Part shown: positions 1 through 7,197 of the stretch, piece by piece | Layout: every line of letters begins with the position of its first letter | How positions within the stretch are numbered: position 1 is the first letter of the stretch | Assembly (NCBI GenBank): GCA_017449285.1 | Contig: JAFSJX010000093.1 | Span: 1 to 64,000, forward strand | Length of the DNA: 64,000 nt | Direction of reading: 5' to 3' | Origin: Treponema sp. | Lineage (GTDB): Bacteria; Spirochaetota; Spirochaetia; Treponematales; Treponemataceae | The notes under the pieces: model-generated | Databases searched by the model: none | Told to the model about the DNA's origin: nothing | The model's input: only the letters and a program-made list of their open reading frames with translations | Made by a program: the position numbers and the translations under genes

Positions 1-43
1 AAGATTTTTCTTTAGTCGGAACGACAGGATTTGGTCTTGCGAC
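1..43 (-). repeat. Partial second copy of tRNA-Pro 3' end and terminator
   Basis: Bases 1-33 are identical to 158-190, which hold the 3' end of tRNA-Pro and the distal part of its terminator. Similarity continues to base 43 with four mismatches (34-37) and then stops. The copy may extend further upstream, outside the window. It is in the same orientation as the real tRNA and about 157 bp from it. It could be a relic of a site-specific integration (att-like duplication) or of a tandem tRNA duplication. The window edge prevents a decision. Confidence 0.75.
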
Positions 44-104
44 CCGCCTACGCGCGATTGATTTCCTCGCACCTGCTCGGAATCGCGCTCCGTTTCAAAT
101 CCTG
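25..104. repeat. Nested palindrome next to tRNA-Pro
   Basis: A 9-bp outer stem (25-33 with 96-104) encloses an 8-bp inner stem (52-59 with 81-88, GCGCGATT/AATCGCGC). The outer left arm lies inside the duplicated tRNA T-arm. No reading frame looks real here. The GC-rich inner part is similar in style to the REP-like palindromes elsewhere in the window. Confidence 0.5.
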
Positions 105-116
105 CTTCGTGTATCA

Positions 117-166
117 AAAAATCTTTCTACCTCAGAATGCTTTGTATGCTAAGGTGAAAGATTTTT
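117..166 (-). terminator. Rho-independent terminator of tRNA-Pro
   Basis: An inverted repeat pairs 117-127 with 156-166 (11 bp) and 129-132 with 152-155 (4 bp), with one bulged base. On the minus strand it starts just after the tRNA 3' end and finishes in a T-run. It is the natural terminator of the tRNA transcript. Confidence 0.75.
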
Positions 167-172
167 CTTTAG

Positions 173-245
173 TCGGAACGACAGGATTTGAACCTGCGAC
201 ATCTTGGTCCCAAACCAAGCGCGCTACCAGCTGCGCTACGTTCCG
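173..245 (-). tRNA. tRNA-Pro (anticodon TGG)
   Basis: The minus strand folds into a complete cloverleaf. The acceptor stem is CGGAACG/CGTTCCG, the anticodon loop TTTGGGA sits on a CTTGG/CCAAG stem, and the T-loop is TTCAAAT. The discriminator base is A at 173. The 3' CCA is not encoded, because the next bases read CTA, so CCA must be added enzymatically. This tRNA reads CCN proline codons. Its 3' end is partly repeated at 1-43. Confidence 0.95.
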
Positions 246-254
246 AATGTTGGT

Positions 255-284
255 ATTATAATACAAAAACATTCTGCTTATCAA
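255..284 (-). promoter_or_regulatory. Promoter of tRNA-Pro
   Basis: On the minus strand, TATAAT at 260-255 is preceded by TTGATA at 284-279 with an 18-bp spacer. Transcription would start a few bases before the tRNA 5' end at 245. Confidence 0.65.
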
Positions 285-308
285 GTGGTTTCGCTGGTAT
301 TTCAGGCA

Positions 309-337
309 TTGCGCATGTCTTTTTATCGGTTTATAAT
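309..337 (+). promoter_or_regulatory. Promoter of the DUF368 gene, leaderless layout
   Basis: TTGCGC at 309-314, a 17-bp spacer and a perfect TATAAT at 332-337. Only eight bases separate the -10 from the ATG at 346, so transcription would begin at or beside the start codon. No Shine-Dalgarno sequence is present. Confidence 0.7.
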
Positions 338-345
338 AGGTATAT

Positions 346-1293
346 ATGGACATTATCAGACTTTTGTTAATTGGAATTGTCATTGGAATGGCAAACGTGA
401 TTCCCGGTGTTTCAGGCGGCACTTTGGCTGTCGTTTTTAATATCTATGACAAATTCGTAAACGCAATTACCCTGAACCTCAAGAAACTGAAGGCAAACTG
501 GCGTTTCGTTGTGCCGCTTTTGACGGGCATGGCAAGCGGAGTGCTGATTTTCAGCAAACTGATTACCGTGCTGTACACCAATTTTCCCGTGCAGACAAAC
601 TATTTCTTCACCGGCCTGATTCTTGGCAGCATTCCCATGCTCTTTGCATACATGACAAAAACTGCTGACGGCGAAAAAATAGGCGCGGGAAAAGCGATTT
701 CCGTGACGGTCTGCGCACTGGCAGGACTTGCGCTTTTGCTCACGTTCTCCTATCTGGAAGTAAAATTTGGCGGTGGCGACAAGACGGCCGGCATGACGGC
801 AGACCTGCCCGAATGGACTGCTCCGCTTGCAGGACGCATTTTCTTCGCGGGGCTTGTGGGCGCAGTGGCAATGATTGTGCCCGGCATTTCAGGCTCGCTC
901 CTCATGCTGATTCTGGGTGTGTACCCCATCGTGATGAAAAGCATTCCCGCGCTCTTTGTGCCGAGCCAGACTTTCCACGCGCTCATTCTGCTGCTACCCA
1001 ATGGGGCGGGCGTACTGATTGGCTTGCTTTGTGGCGCGCAACTGGTAAAACACCTCTTGAAAAAAGCCCCCAACCACACCTACGCGGTCATTTTCGGCTT
1101 GCTCTGTGGCTCGGCAATCAATCTGTTCCCTGGATTCAGGACAGTCACGGGCGCGGGTATGGCGGTTGTCTGCGTACTCTGTGTGATTGGCGGTGCGGCA
1201 ATGGCGTATTTTTCCACAAAACTTGCGCCCGCAGAAGACGAAAAGAGCGCGGAATCAGCGGAAGAAGCGGAAAAACAGGGCACGGACATCTAG
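346..1293 (+). CDS. DUF368 polytopic membrane protein, probable undecaprenyl-phosphate translocase
   Basis: This 315-residue integral membrane protein has many hydrophobic segments. It carries two copies of the DUF368 signature, PGVSGG near residue 20 and PGISGS near residue 180, matching the internal duplication of the family. DUF368 proteins have been linked to flipping of undecaprenyl phosphate back to the cytoplasmic face so that the carrier can be reused for cell-wall and glycan synthesis; the role here is inferred from that. The C-terminus ends in a short acidic tail. The ATG lies eight bases after a consensus -10, implying a leaderless mRNA. The gene converges on the GT8/acyltransferase operon, but there is no operon link. 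Confidence 0.88.
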   Translation: MDIIRLLLIGIVIGMANVIPGVSGGTLAVVFNIYDKFVNAITLNLKKLKANWRFVVPLLTGMASGVLIFSKLITVLYTNFPVQTNYFFTGLILGSIPMLFAYMTKTADGEKIGAGKAISVTVCALAGLALLLTFSYLEVKFGGGDKTAGMTADLPEWTAPLAGRIFFAGLVGAVAMIVPGISGSLLMLILGVYPIVMKSIPALFVPSQTFHALILLLPNGAGVLIGLLCGAQLVKHLLKKAPNHTYAVIFGLLCGSAINLFPGFRTVTGAGMAVVCVLCVIGGAAMAYFSTKLAPAEDEKSAESAEEAEKQGTDI

Positions 1294-1355
1294 CCAACCC
1301 CTTCGCGTATGCGCGTCCATTTGCAGATGTCCGCGCGCCTGGGGGGCACTTGCGC

Positions 1356-2192
1356 CTAATTCTCCCGCGCGAATTTTTCTTTCAGGTACACGTATTCGTA
1401 CAAAATGTCGTCAAAACATTCGTAGCCGAATTTTTTGTGCACCTGCGCAATCTTCCACTGCTTTATGTTCGCAACATGCGGGTAGGGAAGCCAGAAGAGT
1501 CGCTTTGAAAAATGGCGGATGACCGTGTTCCTGTACAAGAATTTCTGGTCATTGAACCGCTGGCTCAAAATCTTCTGCCTCATGGTGCTCAAAATAATCG
1601 CGCTTTCGTCCGCAAACAAAAGCTTGCGGTTCTTAATCTGCTCGCGGCTCTTCCTAAAAAGCCCTGTCTTCTTGCATTCCGCAAGGTTAAACAAAATCAC
1701 GCCAGCGTTGATAAACTTGCGCCGGAAGAACAGGATGATTTTCCCGTAATGGTCACGGCATGCGGCGTACTCGTATCCATCAATGTCGGTGTCGTAGAGC
1801 AGAGTGATATCCTTGTTGCACAGCACGTCAATGTCAAGGTAGAGGAATTTTTCGGGCAGGTCGGGAGCAAGGTCTGCAAACAGACGAATCAATGTGTACG
1901 GCGAGCAATAGCACTGCTCATTGGGAGAGCCGTCAAATTCCTTGTGATACAAATCCGTCACGTCAATTTTTCGGAATACGTTTTCGCGGTTATAGGATTT
2001 TGCCACGCCGTCAAAAAAAGCAACCTGTCTGTCCGTCATGGGAGTATACTCAGGCTTTATGTGCGAAACGTCCATCGTAAACAATATGAACTGGAAAGGC
2101 TCTGCTGTGCCCGTCCGTTTCAAAACAGAAAGCATTGTGGTCAGCACACCGTCAAAAACCTTTGTATTTCCGCAGAACAAAATCGTTCTCAT
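1356..2192 (-). CDS. Family 8 glycosyltransferase
   Basis: This 278-residue protein has a GT-A fold with the GT8 metal-binding D-x-D motif (YLDID, Asp 120 and 122) and the following NKDI segment typical of LgtC-like galactosyl or glucosyltransferases. The ATG at 2192 is chosen because GGGGGAGAG precedes it. It also makes a four-base ATGA overlap with the stop codon of the upstream acyltransferase, so the genes are translationally coupled. It is the last gene of the GT8-acyltransferase-acyltransferase-GT8 operon. It probably adds a sugar to a membrane glycolipid or surface glycan; donor and acceptor cannot be told from the sequence. Confidence 0.85.
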   Translation of the reverse strand: MRTILFCGNTKVFDGVLTTMLSVLKRTGTAEPFQFILFTMDVSHIKPEYTPMTDRQVAFFDGVAKSYNRENVFRKIDVTDLYHKEFDGSPNEQCYCSPYTLIRLFADLAPDLPEKFLYLDIDVLCNKDITLLYDTDIDGYEYAACRDHYGKIILFFRRKFINAGVILFNLAECKKTGLFRKSREQIKNRKLLFADESAIILSTMRQKILSQRFNDQKFLYRNTVIRHFSKRLFWLPYPHVANIKQWKIAQVHKKFGYECFDDILYEYVYLKEKFAREN

Positions 2193-3064
2193 TTTCTCTC
2201 CCCCTCGCAAGCCTTTTCCTCAGAGGTCGTGTCCGCCCCTGTTGTACCTGTCATGGCACTTGCAACCGTGGTAGCCCCCGTTGCAATCGTGTCTTTCCTT
2301 ACATATTGAATCAATTCCACCGTGTTCAGCCTAGCCCGCCCACACATTTTTTCGTACACCGCGTCCCGCAAAACCTTGCGCTGTTCTTTTGAAGAAAGCG
2401 TCTCATCGGCAAAAAAAGGACCGTCCACGTAGGTAAGCATTCGCGGTGTCTTTGAGAAGCGGCGTTTTTGGTACACGTTCGTAAAGCAGAACACCGGCGT
2501 TTTGTACTGCACGGGATATTTGAACGCCGCGTCGCCAAAGGGGCGGATTTTTGTGTAGAACGGCCAGATGTGCGCTTCAGGGTAAATGCAGATTGCGCTT
2601 TTTGACTCAACGCGCATTCCCATCGTGCGCATAAAATTCTTTGTGGCGGCAAAATTGTCGGGAAGCGGAAGCGCGCCCAAAAGCCGCATTTTCTGCCCGA
2701 TGTGCGGAATGGAAACATTGTTCGGATGCACGACGACAAAAACGCCTTTCGGGAGGCAGACAAACGTCGGCACCAGCGGGTCGCACAGGATATTCGTGTG
2801 ATTCCCAAAGATGAAGTATGCGCCCTTCCGATACGGCTTCATCACCGCGCGGTTCACAATTTTGTGGCGGTACTTCAGCTTGAGGTAGCACCACGCAATC
2901 GGCATGGCAAACACACGGTAAAAAAAGAACCGCTTGCACCACCACCAGAATGAATTCGAGCCGTAATCATAATGTTCGTCAATCGGAATCGGCGTGATTT
3001 TCATTGTGGAAAATTCATCGTTCAGCTCATCAGTGTAATAGATTATCTTTCTTTCGTCTGCCAT
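2189..3064 (-). CDS. PlsC-like acyltransferase
   Basis: This 291-residue protein resembles lysophospholipid/1-acylglycerol-3-phosphate acyltransferases. The catalytic block is GNHTNILCDP, with His 89 and Asp 95 separated by five residues rather than the usual four. The second block, YPEAHIWP, stands where PlsC proteins have PEGTR. A hydrophobic stretch near residues 45-63 suggests membrane association. It is third of four genes in an operon with two GT8 glycosyltransferases, so the acceptor may be a glycolipid rather than phosphatidic acid. No clear Shine-Dalgarno precedes the chosen ATG. A palindrome occupies the 56-bp gap upstream. Confidence 0.8.
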   Translation of the reverse strand: MADERKIIYYTDELNDEFSTMKITPIPIDEHYDYGSNSFWWWCKRFFFYRVFAMPIAWCYLKLKYRHKIVNRAVMKPYRKGAYFIFGNHTNILCDPLVPTFVCLPKGVFVVVHPNNVSIPHIGQKMRLLGALPLPDNFAATKNFMRTMGMRVESKSAICIYPEAHIWPFYTKIRPFGDAAFKYPVQYKTPVFCFTNVYQKRRFSKTPRMLTYVDGPFFADETLSSKEQRKVLRDAVYEKMCGRARLNTVELIQYVRKDTIATGATTVASAMTGTTGADTTSEEKACEGERK

Positions 3065-3090
3065 CAGTTTTTTCGGTAATTGCGCTATGC

Positions 3091-3114
3091 GTGGTTTCGA
3101 CTTTGCTCAACCAC
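3091..3114. repeat. Short REP-like palindrome between acyltransferase genes
   Basis: GTGGTT and AACCAC form a 6-bp stem around a 12-base loop. It resembles dispersed intergenic palindromes built on GGTTTCGA/GCTCAACC, and it sits between two co-directional operon genes. It could act as an mRNA stability hairpin. Confidence 0.4.
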
Positions 3115-3120
3115 CGTCCA

Positions 3121-3975
3121 TCAGTTTGCCGCCGCGTATTCCAGCGGGCATCCGTAGGTCTCTTCATAGAGTTTTTTCCACGCCTCGTAGTTTGCGTTTT
3201 TCATGAACTCCGCATTCTGGCGCACGGACAGTTCCGGCTTGGGATAGATGAGCGGCAGAATGTGAACCGTATACTCCTGCACGGGAAATCCATCCGCGCC
3301 GATTAAATCGCTGTCTTCCATCGTGATGAAAAACGGCATGATTGGCGCGTTGCTTTCCGCCGCAATCTTGTAGGCTCCATTGGTCAGCGGGCGCGGCTTA
3401 CGGTAATTCCACCACATCGCCTGCTCCGAGTAAATCAAAATCTGCCGCCCATGGGCAAGATACCATTTTGCCGAGTCCATGAATTTTTTCATCGTGGACA
3501 CATTGCTGGAAAGGGGCATCGTGTTGCAGTGACGGAACAAAAAGCCGTAAAAGCCGGGAAAATTCGTGTAGTTTCCCTCGCGGCAGACTTTCACCAATTC
3601 CTTGTGCCACACGTGCTTTTCAATCGCCTTGTACACGGCAAAATTGTCGAACGCATTGAAATGGTTGCAGGTAATCACCGCGCCAACCCGCTTGTTCGCA
3701 ATGTAGGTTTCCAGTCCGCGCACTTCCTTGATAATCAGCTGCCTGTTTTTGATAAGCGTATTGATGTGATGCCGAGCAAGCATGTTTGCGAATTTCATCC
3801 AGAATTTGCTGGAAAGTTTTTTGTTCAGGTAGTCCACCTTGTCGGGCGCAAGCGGAATGGTAGGCGGATCGTCCTCCACGTCCTCGTGCCATCTTTCCTC
3901 ACGCTCAAACTGCGCGATTTTTTCTACGATTGCCACGCGACCGGGATCTTTTTCAATCTTCGTCTCTTCAATCAT
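3121..3975 (-). CDS. PlsC-like acyltransferase, second paralogue
   Basis: This 284-residue protein has the acyltransferase HX4D signature in CNHFNAFDNF (His 105, Asp 110). A YSEQAMWW block takes the place of the PEGTR motif. The first 50 residues are charged and acidic and lie outside the acyltransferase domain. It starts six bases after the end of the upstream GT8 gene and precedes a second, diverged acyltransferase. Two acyltransferases between two glycosyltransferases suggest stepwise building of a di-acylated glycolipid. The substrate assignment is inference. Confidence 0.8.
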   Translation of the reverse strand: MIEETKIEKDPGRVAIVEKIAQFEREERWHEDVEDDPPTIPLAPDKVDYLNKKLSSKFWMKFANMLARHHINTLIKNRQLIIKEVRGLETYIANKRVGAVITCNHFNAFDNFAVYKAIEKHVWHKELVKVCREGNYTNFPGFYGFLFRHCNTMPLSSNVSTMKKFMDSAKWYLAHGRQILIYSEQAMWWNYRKPRPLTNGAYKIAAESNAPIMPFFITMEDSDLIGADGFPVQEYTVHILPLIYPKPELSVRQNAEFMKNANYEAWKKLYEETYGCPLEYAAAN

Positions 3976-3981
3976 ATTCCG

Positions 3982-4986
3982 TCACCTGCCGTTCCATTCA
4001 TGACAATTATGCGTTTTTTTCTGCTCACGCATCATCGTATTGTAATAGTTGTTTGGATCAACAGCATCTTCTTCCGCCATCTTCGACAGTTCCTCAAACT
4101 GAATCTGGTCGCGCTTCTGCAAGTCATCCGTATACCCGGCCTTGATTTTGAGAATCACATCGTAAAGGAAAGTCTGCTGTGCATACATCCAAAAGTATTC
4201 CTCGTACAGAATCCTGTCGTAATGCCACGGCTTCCAGTTGATTTTGTAATGGATTATCTTGAGCCGCTTGGAATCAAATTTTTCCTTTCCTTCCACCCTG
4301 TATGCCGATTTGTTCCAGTCCACGGGAAGCCATTTTACCCTGTCCTTGCACAGTACGTTCAGATAGTCCTCGTCCTGTGTCACGCGGAACACAAAACGGT
4401 TTATCAAGTCAATGAATTTGCCCTCGATGTTTTCCCTGCGGTACAAGTCGGCATTAATCAAAAGAATTCCCGCGCTGAAGTATTTGTTGCGGCTGATTCC
4501 CAAAGCCTTTTCCACATACGTGCCGAACACACCAAAATCAGACATCACTTCTTCGGGCGCGGCTGCCACCAGATTGTCGCCAATATCCGTGTTGTACAGT
4601 TCCGAAATGTCCCCCGTTACCGCAATGTCGCAGTCAAGGTACAGCACTTTCTTGTACTGGGGAAAAAATCGCGGAATGAAAATGCGGCAATACGTCTCAC
4701 GCGAATAGTAATGCCTCAGATGGAATGTACCCTGCGACTTTTCCATTTCTTCCCGAAGCGAGACAAAATCCAATGAAGCCGAGTCAGGCGCACAATCCTT
4801 CACAATCAAGCGCAATTTCTCCGCATATTCACGCTTCAAACTGGTTGTCAGCACATAAATTCTATAGAAATAATCCTGTGAAGCATTCGCCAAAAGAGAA
4901 GTCATTGCGACCGCCAAAAAAGGCACGTACTTGTCGTCCGTTGCAAAGAAAATAGGGATTTCGGGCTTGGCAGTTGTTAAACTCAT
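3982..4986 (-). CDS. Family 8 glycosyltransferase, first gene of glycolipid operon
   Basis: This 334-residue protein starts with the GT8 pattern IPIFFATDDKYVPFLAVAMTS and has the metal-binding D-x-D at residues 118-120 (YLDCD). It then shows the NTDIGDNL acceptor-loop region and a C-terminal HYKINWKPWH block, as in LgtC/RfaI-like enzymes. It leads a four-gene minus-strand operon. Its promoter lies only nine bases upstream of the ATG and no Shine-Dalgarno is present, so the operon mRNA should be leaderless. The product probably works at the cytoplasmic membrane face on a lipid-linked acceptor. Confidence 0.85.
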   Translation of the reverse strand: MSLTTAKPEIPIFFATDDKYVPFLAVAMTSLLANASQDYFYRIYVLTTSLKREYAEKLRLIVKDCAPDSASLDFVSLREEMEKSQGTFHLRHYYSRETYCRIFIPRFFPQYKKVLYLDCDIAVTGDISELYNTDIGDNLVAAAPEEVMSDFGVFGTYVEKALGISRNKYFSAGILLINADLYRRENIEGKFIDLINRFVFRVTQDEDYLNVLCKDRVKWLPVDWNKSAYRVEGKEKFDSKRLKIIHYKINWKPWHYDRILYEEYFWMYAQQTFLYDVILKIKAGYTDDLQKRDQIQFEELSKMAEEDAVDPNNYYNTMMREQKKTHNCHEWNGR

Positions 4987-4995
4987 TGTCTTTCA

Positions 4996-5024
4996 ATTTT
5001 AGCACAATATTCGCTCTTTGTCAT
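4996..5024 (-). promoter_or_regulatory. Promoter of GT8/acyltransferase operon, leaderless layout
   Basis: On the minus strand, ATGACA (5024-5019), a 17-bp spacer and TAAAAT (5001-4996) with an extended TGC before it. Nine bases separate it from the ATG at 4986. Confidence 0.6.
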
Positions 5025-5052
5025 TAGAAATATTCTTGATGCAATTTTGGGC

Positions 5053-5125
5053 GCATCGGCTTCGCCGCCGGGCTTTTCGCCCTTCGCTCACGCTCATTGC
5101 CGCAAGCGGCAACTTCGGGGCTCCA
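5053..5125. repeat. GC-rich REP-like intergenic element
   Basis: A short GC-rich block with several palindromes. The best is TTGCCGC/GCGGCAA around an AA loop at 5097-5112. It also holds TCGCTCACGCTCA, a motif shared with palindromes inside addA and addB. It separates the GT8 operon promoter from the promoter of the next gene. Confidence 0.5.
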
Positions 5126-5130
5126 ATCCC

Positions 5131-5159
5131 TTGCGTTTTGTTCGGGTTTCAATTATGCT
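5131..5159 (+). promoter_or_regulatory. Probable promoter of the 5167 gene, leaderless layout
   Basis: TTGCGT at 5131-5136, a 17-bp spacer and TATGCT at 5154-5159, seven bases before the ATG at 5167. The -10 is weaker than at other genes. Confidence 0.4.
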
Positions 5160-5166
5160 TTTATGT

Positions 5167-6003
5167 ATGAAGCGAAAAATGTTTTTTACAGCACTGCTCG
5201 TTGCGACTTTTTTTTCTGTTGCGTCTGCTGCAGATTTTACCGCCGCAGAAAACCAGTTCATTCAGGACTTGCTTTCGTTTCGATTGTCGCTCCGTACATC
5301 TGCCACATCGGACGGAGCAATTGCCGCCGTGCAAGCATATCGCACCGCGCATAAAGAATTAATCAGCACGTTTAGTGAGGAAGCGAACCTTACCTGTACC
5401 AATATGCTTGCCACTGCAGAATACAATTGTGTATATGAAAAGGATATGCATTCGCCGAAAATGGAAGGAATCCTTCGTCCGCAATACGAAAAAATCTGCG
5501 ATTACCGCGCAAAATATAATCTAACGGAGTTGAATCCGTGGTTTATCATGACAAGCGCGGACATCATCAATTCCATGATGCAGTTCCTTAAACGCTCCGA
5601 TGCCATCTCCCTTGGCTTGCAGGAAAAAAAAGATTATGCCGTTGTGGTAGAAAAAAATCCGCAGATGTCTTTTGCCCTCATGCTGTCAGGTTTCTGGTAT
5701 TATTATGCGCCGGGAATCGGCGGCGGAAGCAAATCGAAGGCAAAGCAGTTTTTTTCTGATGCGCTCGCTTATGCCGCAAATGACTATGAACGCTACTATG
5801 GTAACATCAATCTTTCGCAGATTTATTTTGAAGAAAAAAACAAAAATGAATGTGAGCGACTTTTGGCAGAGGCGGAAAAAATTCTCCCCGCCACACGGTA
5901 TATCGCTTTTATCCGAAACATAAACGCGCTGGAATATTCGCTTTTTGACTACAACATGAACAGCACAAGGGAAAAACTTGACGCGCGGCTAAAAGGTGAG
6001 TGA
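5167..6003 (+). CDS. Exported protein of unknown function, helical TPR-like
   Basis: This 278-residue protein begins with a signal peptide (MKRKMFFTALLVATFFSVASA) and is otherwise helical. The C-terminal half shows weak TPR-like helix pairs with alternating aromatic and alanine residues. No catalytic motif is visible and I do not recognise the family. The start at 5167 is preferred over 5155 because a -35/-10 pair ends seven bases upstream and the signal-peptide n-region begins there. The frame stays open upstream through a REP-like element, which is probably fortuitous. The gene ends ten bases from the 3' end of tRNA-Val on the other strand. Confidence 0.75.
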   Translation: MKRKMFFTALLVATFFSVASAADFTAAENQFIQDLLSFRLSLRTSATSDGAIAAVQAYRTAHKELISTFSEEANLTCTNMLATAEYNCVYEKDMHSPKMEGILRPQYEKICDYRAKYNLTELNPWFIMTSADIINSMMQFLKRSDAISLGLQEKKDYAVVVEKNPQMSFALMLSGFWYYYAPGIGGGSKSKAKQFFSDALAYAANDYERYYGNINLSQIYFEEKNKNECERLLAEAEKILPATRYIAFIRNINALEYSLFDYNMNSTREKLDARLKGE

Positions 6004-6012
6004 ATAAAAAAA

Positions 6013-6085
6013 TGGACGGTGAGAGACTCGAACTCCCGACAACCTGGGTGTAAACCAGGGGCTCTACCAACTGAGCTAACCGTCC
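6013..6085 (-). tRNA. tRNA-Val (anticodon TAC)
   Basis: The minus strand folds into a cloverleaf with acceptor stem GGACGGT/ACCGTCC, anticodon loop TTTACAC on a CCTGG/CCAGG stem, and T-loop TTCGAGT. The discriminator is A at 6013. CCA is not encoded. A T-run follows immediately and probably serves in termination. Confidence 0.95.
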
Positions 6086-6098
6086 GCAAAGTAAAATC

Positions 6099-6127
6099 AT
6101 CCTAGCAGAATTCAGATTTTGTGTCAA
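6099..6127 (-). promoter_or_regulatory. Promoter of tRNA-Val
   Basis: On the minus strand, a perfect TTGACA (6127-6122), a 17-bp spacer and TAGGAT (6104-6099) with an extended TGC. It is a near-consensus sigma-70 promoter about 13 bases before the tRNA 5' end. Confidence 0.75.
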
Positions 6128-6165
6128 CCATGCGAATGGCAAATCATCGCAAAATCTGATGTTTT

Positions 6166-7188
6166 TTAGTTTATGGGCAACTCATAACTGTAGTTCAGCG
6201 GTATGTTCATTCCATATTGCTGAAGTTCGGGAAAAGATAACGCGCTGTTCAATACAAACGTAGGATTTTTGGCATTTTTACCTATCAGTTGAATGATGTA
6301 TGCGGCTGCATTTGACGCGCTGATTGTCGCGGACATAGGAACAGAGCCGCTTTCCGAGGAAATTGTGCTTGTGCTGCTATCTGGAGAAACGTTTGCGAGT
6401 GAACTGCCGTCGGTACTTGTTAGACCGCATGTATTAACGGCGAAATTCCACGGCGCGGTTCCTTCTTTTGCCACATCAAGGTTAAAATTCAAACCGACGT
6501 TTAAATTTGTTTTTTGCAGGGCGTTTACGGCGGCAGAACTGGCTTTTCCACTGGTAATATCTGTCAGAATACTGGGGTCGCTAATAACTGCAAGTCCGAG
6601 TGCTGTAGTTACATTTGCAAGGGAGATATTGCTGGTGTCAAACTGTACCGAATCCGTATTCACGCTTAATTTCGGCTTGAATACTGGTATGGCAACCGAA
6701 AGTTTTGGAATGGGCAGGGTAAGGTTAGAAAGTCCGACCGCGCTTAAATCGAGCGTTATATTGCCTTGCACTGCAAAGGGAAGCGATGTCTTTCCCGACA
6801 GACTTTGGACAATATTTACAAAATTAAGGATGGTATCATACGGAACGACAAAATTCATTGCGTTTGATGCGTTTTCATTTGCCGCGATGGATAGTCCGTT
6901 GTTTGTGGCAGCTGTGAATGAAGGCGGATTCTCCACATTGTCTGTACCGTCATATTCAATTTTGGCGGATATTCCTGCGATAGACAGGGAAACGGGATAT
7001 GGGTTTGAAATTGAATAATCGTATTTAAAAGTAATGCCCTCCGAATCCAAAGAGTCTATGGATATTCCCCTTGAACTGAGTTCTGGTTTACTGGAAACGC
7101 CCAATGCGTTTGCGATTTGTTCGCACGAAGAAGTCAGCAAACTAAATGTGGCGAGCAATGCGAGGGTAAAAATATGGAGTCGTTTCAT
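6166..7188 (-). CDS. LEA14/WHy-like lipoprotein
   Basis: This 340-residue protein has a lipoprotein signal peptide ending in LTSSC (Cys 22). The mature part is rich in beta-strand and matches the LEA type-2 (WHy) pattern, for example ITFKYDYSISNPYPVSLSIAGISAKIEYDG near residues 52-80. Such domains bind or stabilise other molecules and are not enzymes. The whole protein may contain two such units. An AAGGAG site precedes the ATG. It lies nine bases after the ComFB-domain gene, so the two are co-transcribed. It would be anchored in the outer or inner membrane. Confidence 0.75.
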   Translation of the reverse strand: MKRLHIFTLALLATFSLLTSSCEQIANALGVSSKPELSSRGISIDSLDSEGITFKYDYSISNPYPVSLSIAGISAKIEYDGTDNVENPPSFTAATNNGLSIAANENASNAMNFVVPYDTILNFVNIVQSLSGKTSLPFAVQGNITLDLSAVGLSNLTLPIPKLSVAIPVFKPKLSVNTDSVQFDTSNISLANVTTALGLAVISDPSILTDITSGKASSAAVNALQKTNLNVGLNFNLDVAKEGTAPWNFAVNTCGLTSTDGSSLANVSPDSSTSTISSESGSVPMSATISASNAAAYIIQLIGKNAKNPTFVLNSALSFPELQQYGMNIPLNYSYELPIN

Positions 7189-7197
7189 ACAATCTCC

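Noticed and set aside
1512..2309. Long open frame on the plus strand opposite the GT8 gene
   Set aside because: It is a shadow of the GT8 coding sequence with no start signals or domain pattern.
3451..4776. Plus-strand frame of over 400 codons opposite the acyltransferase and GT8 genes
   Set aside because: The minus-strand genes have clear motifs; the plus frame is a composition artefact of codon bias.
5047..5166. Open frame upstream of the 5167 start, giving a longer protein
   Set aside because: It runs through a REP-like element, has no Shine-Dalgarno, and would bury the signal peptide 40 residues inside.
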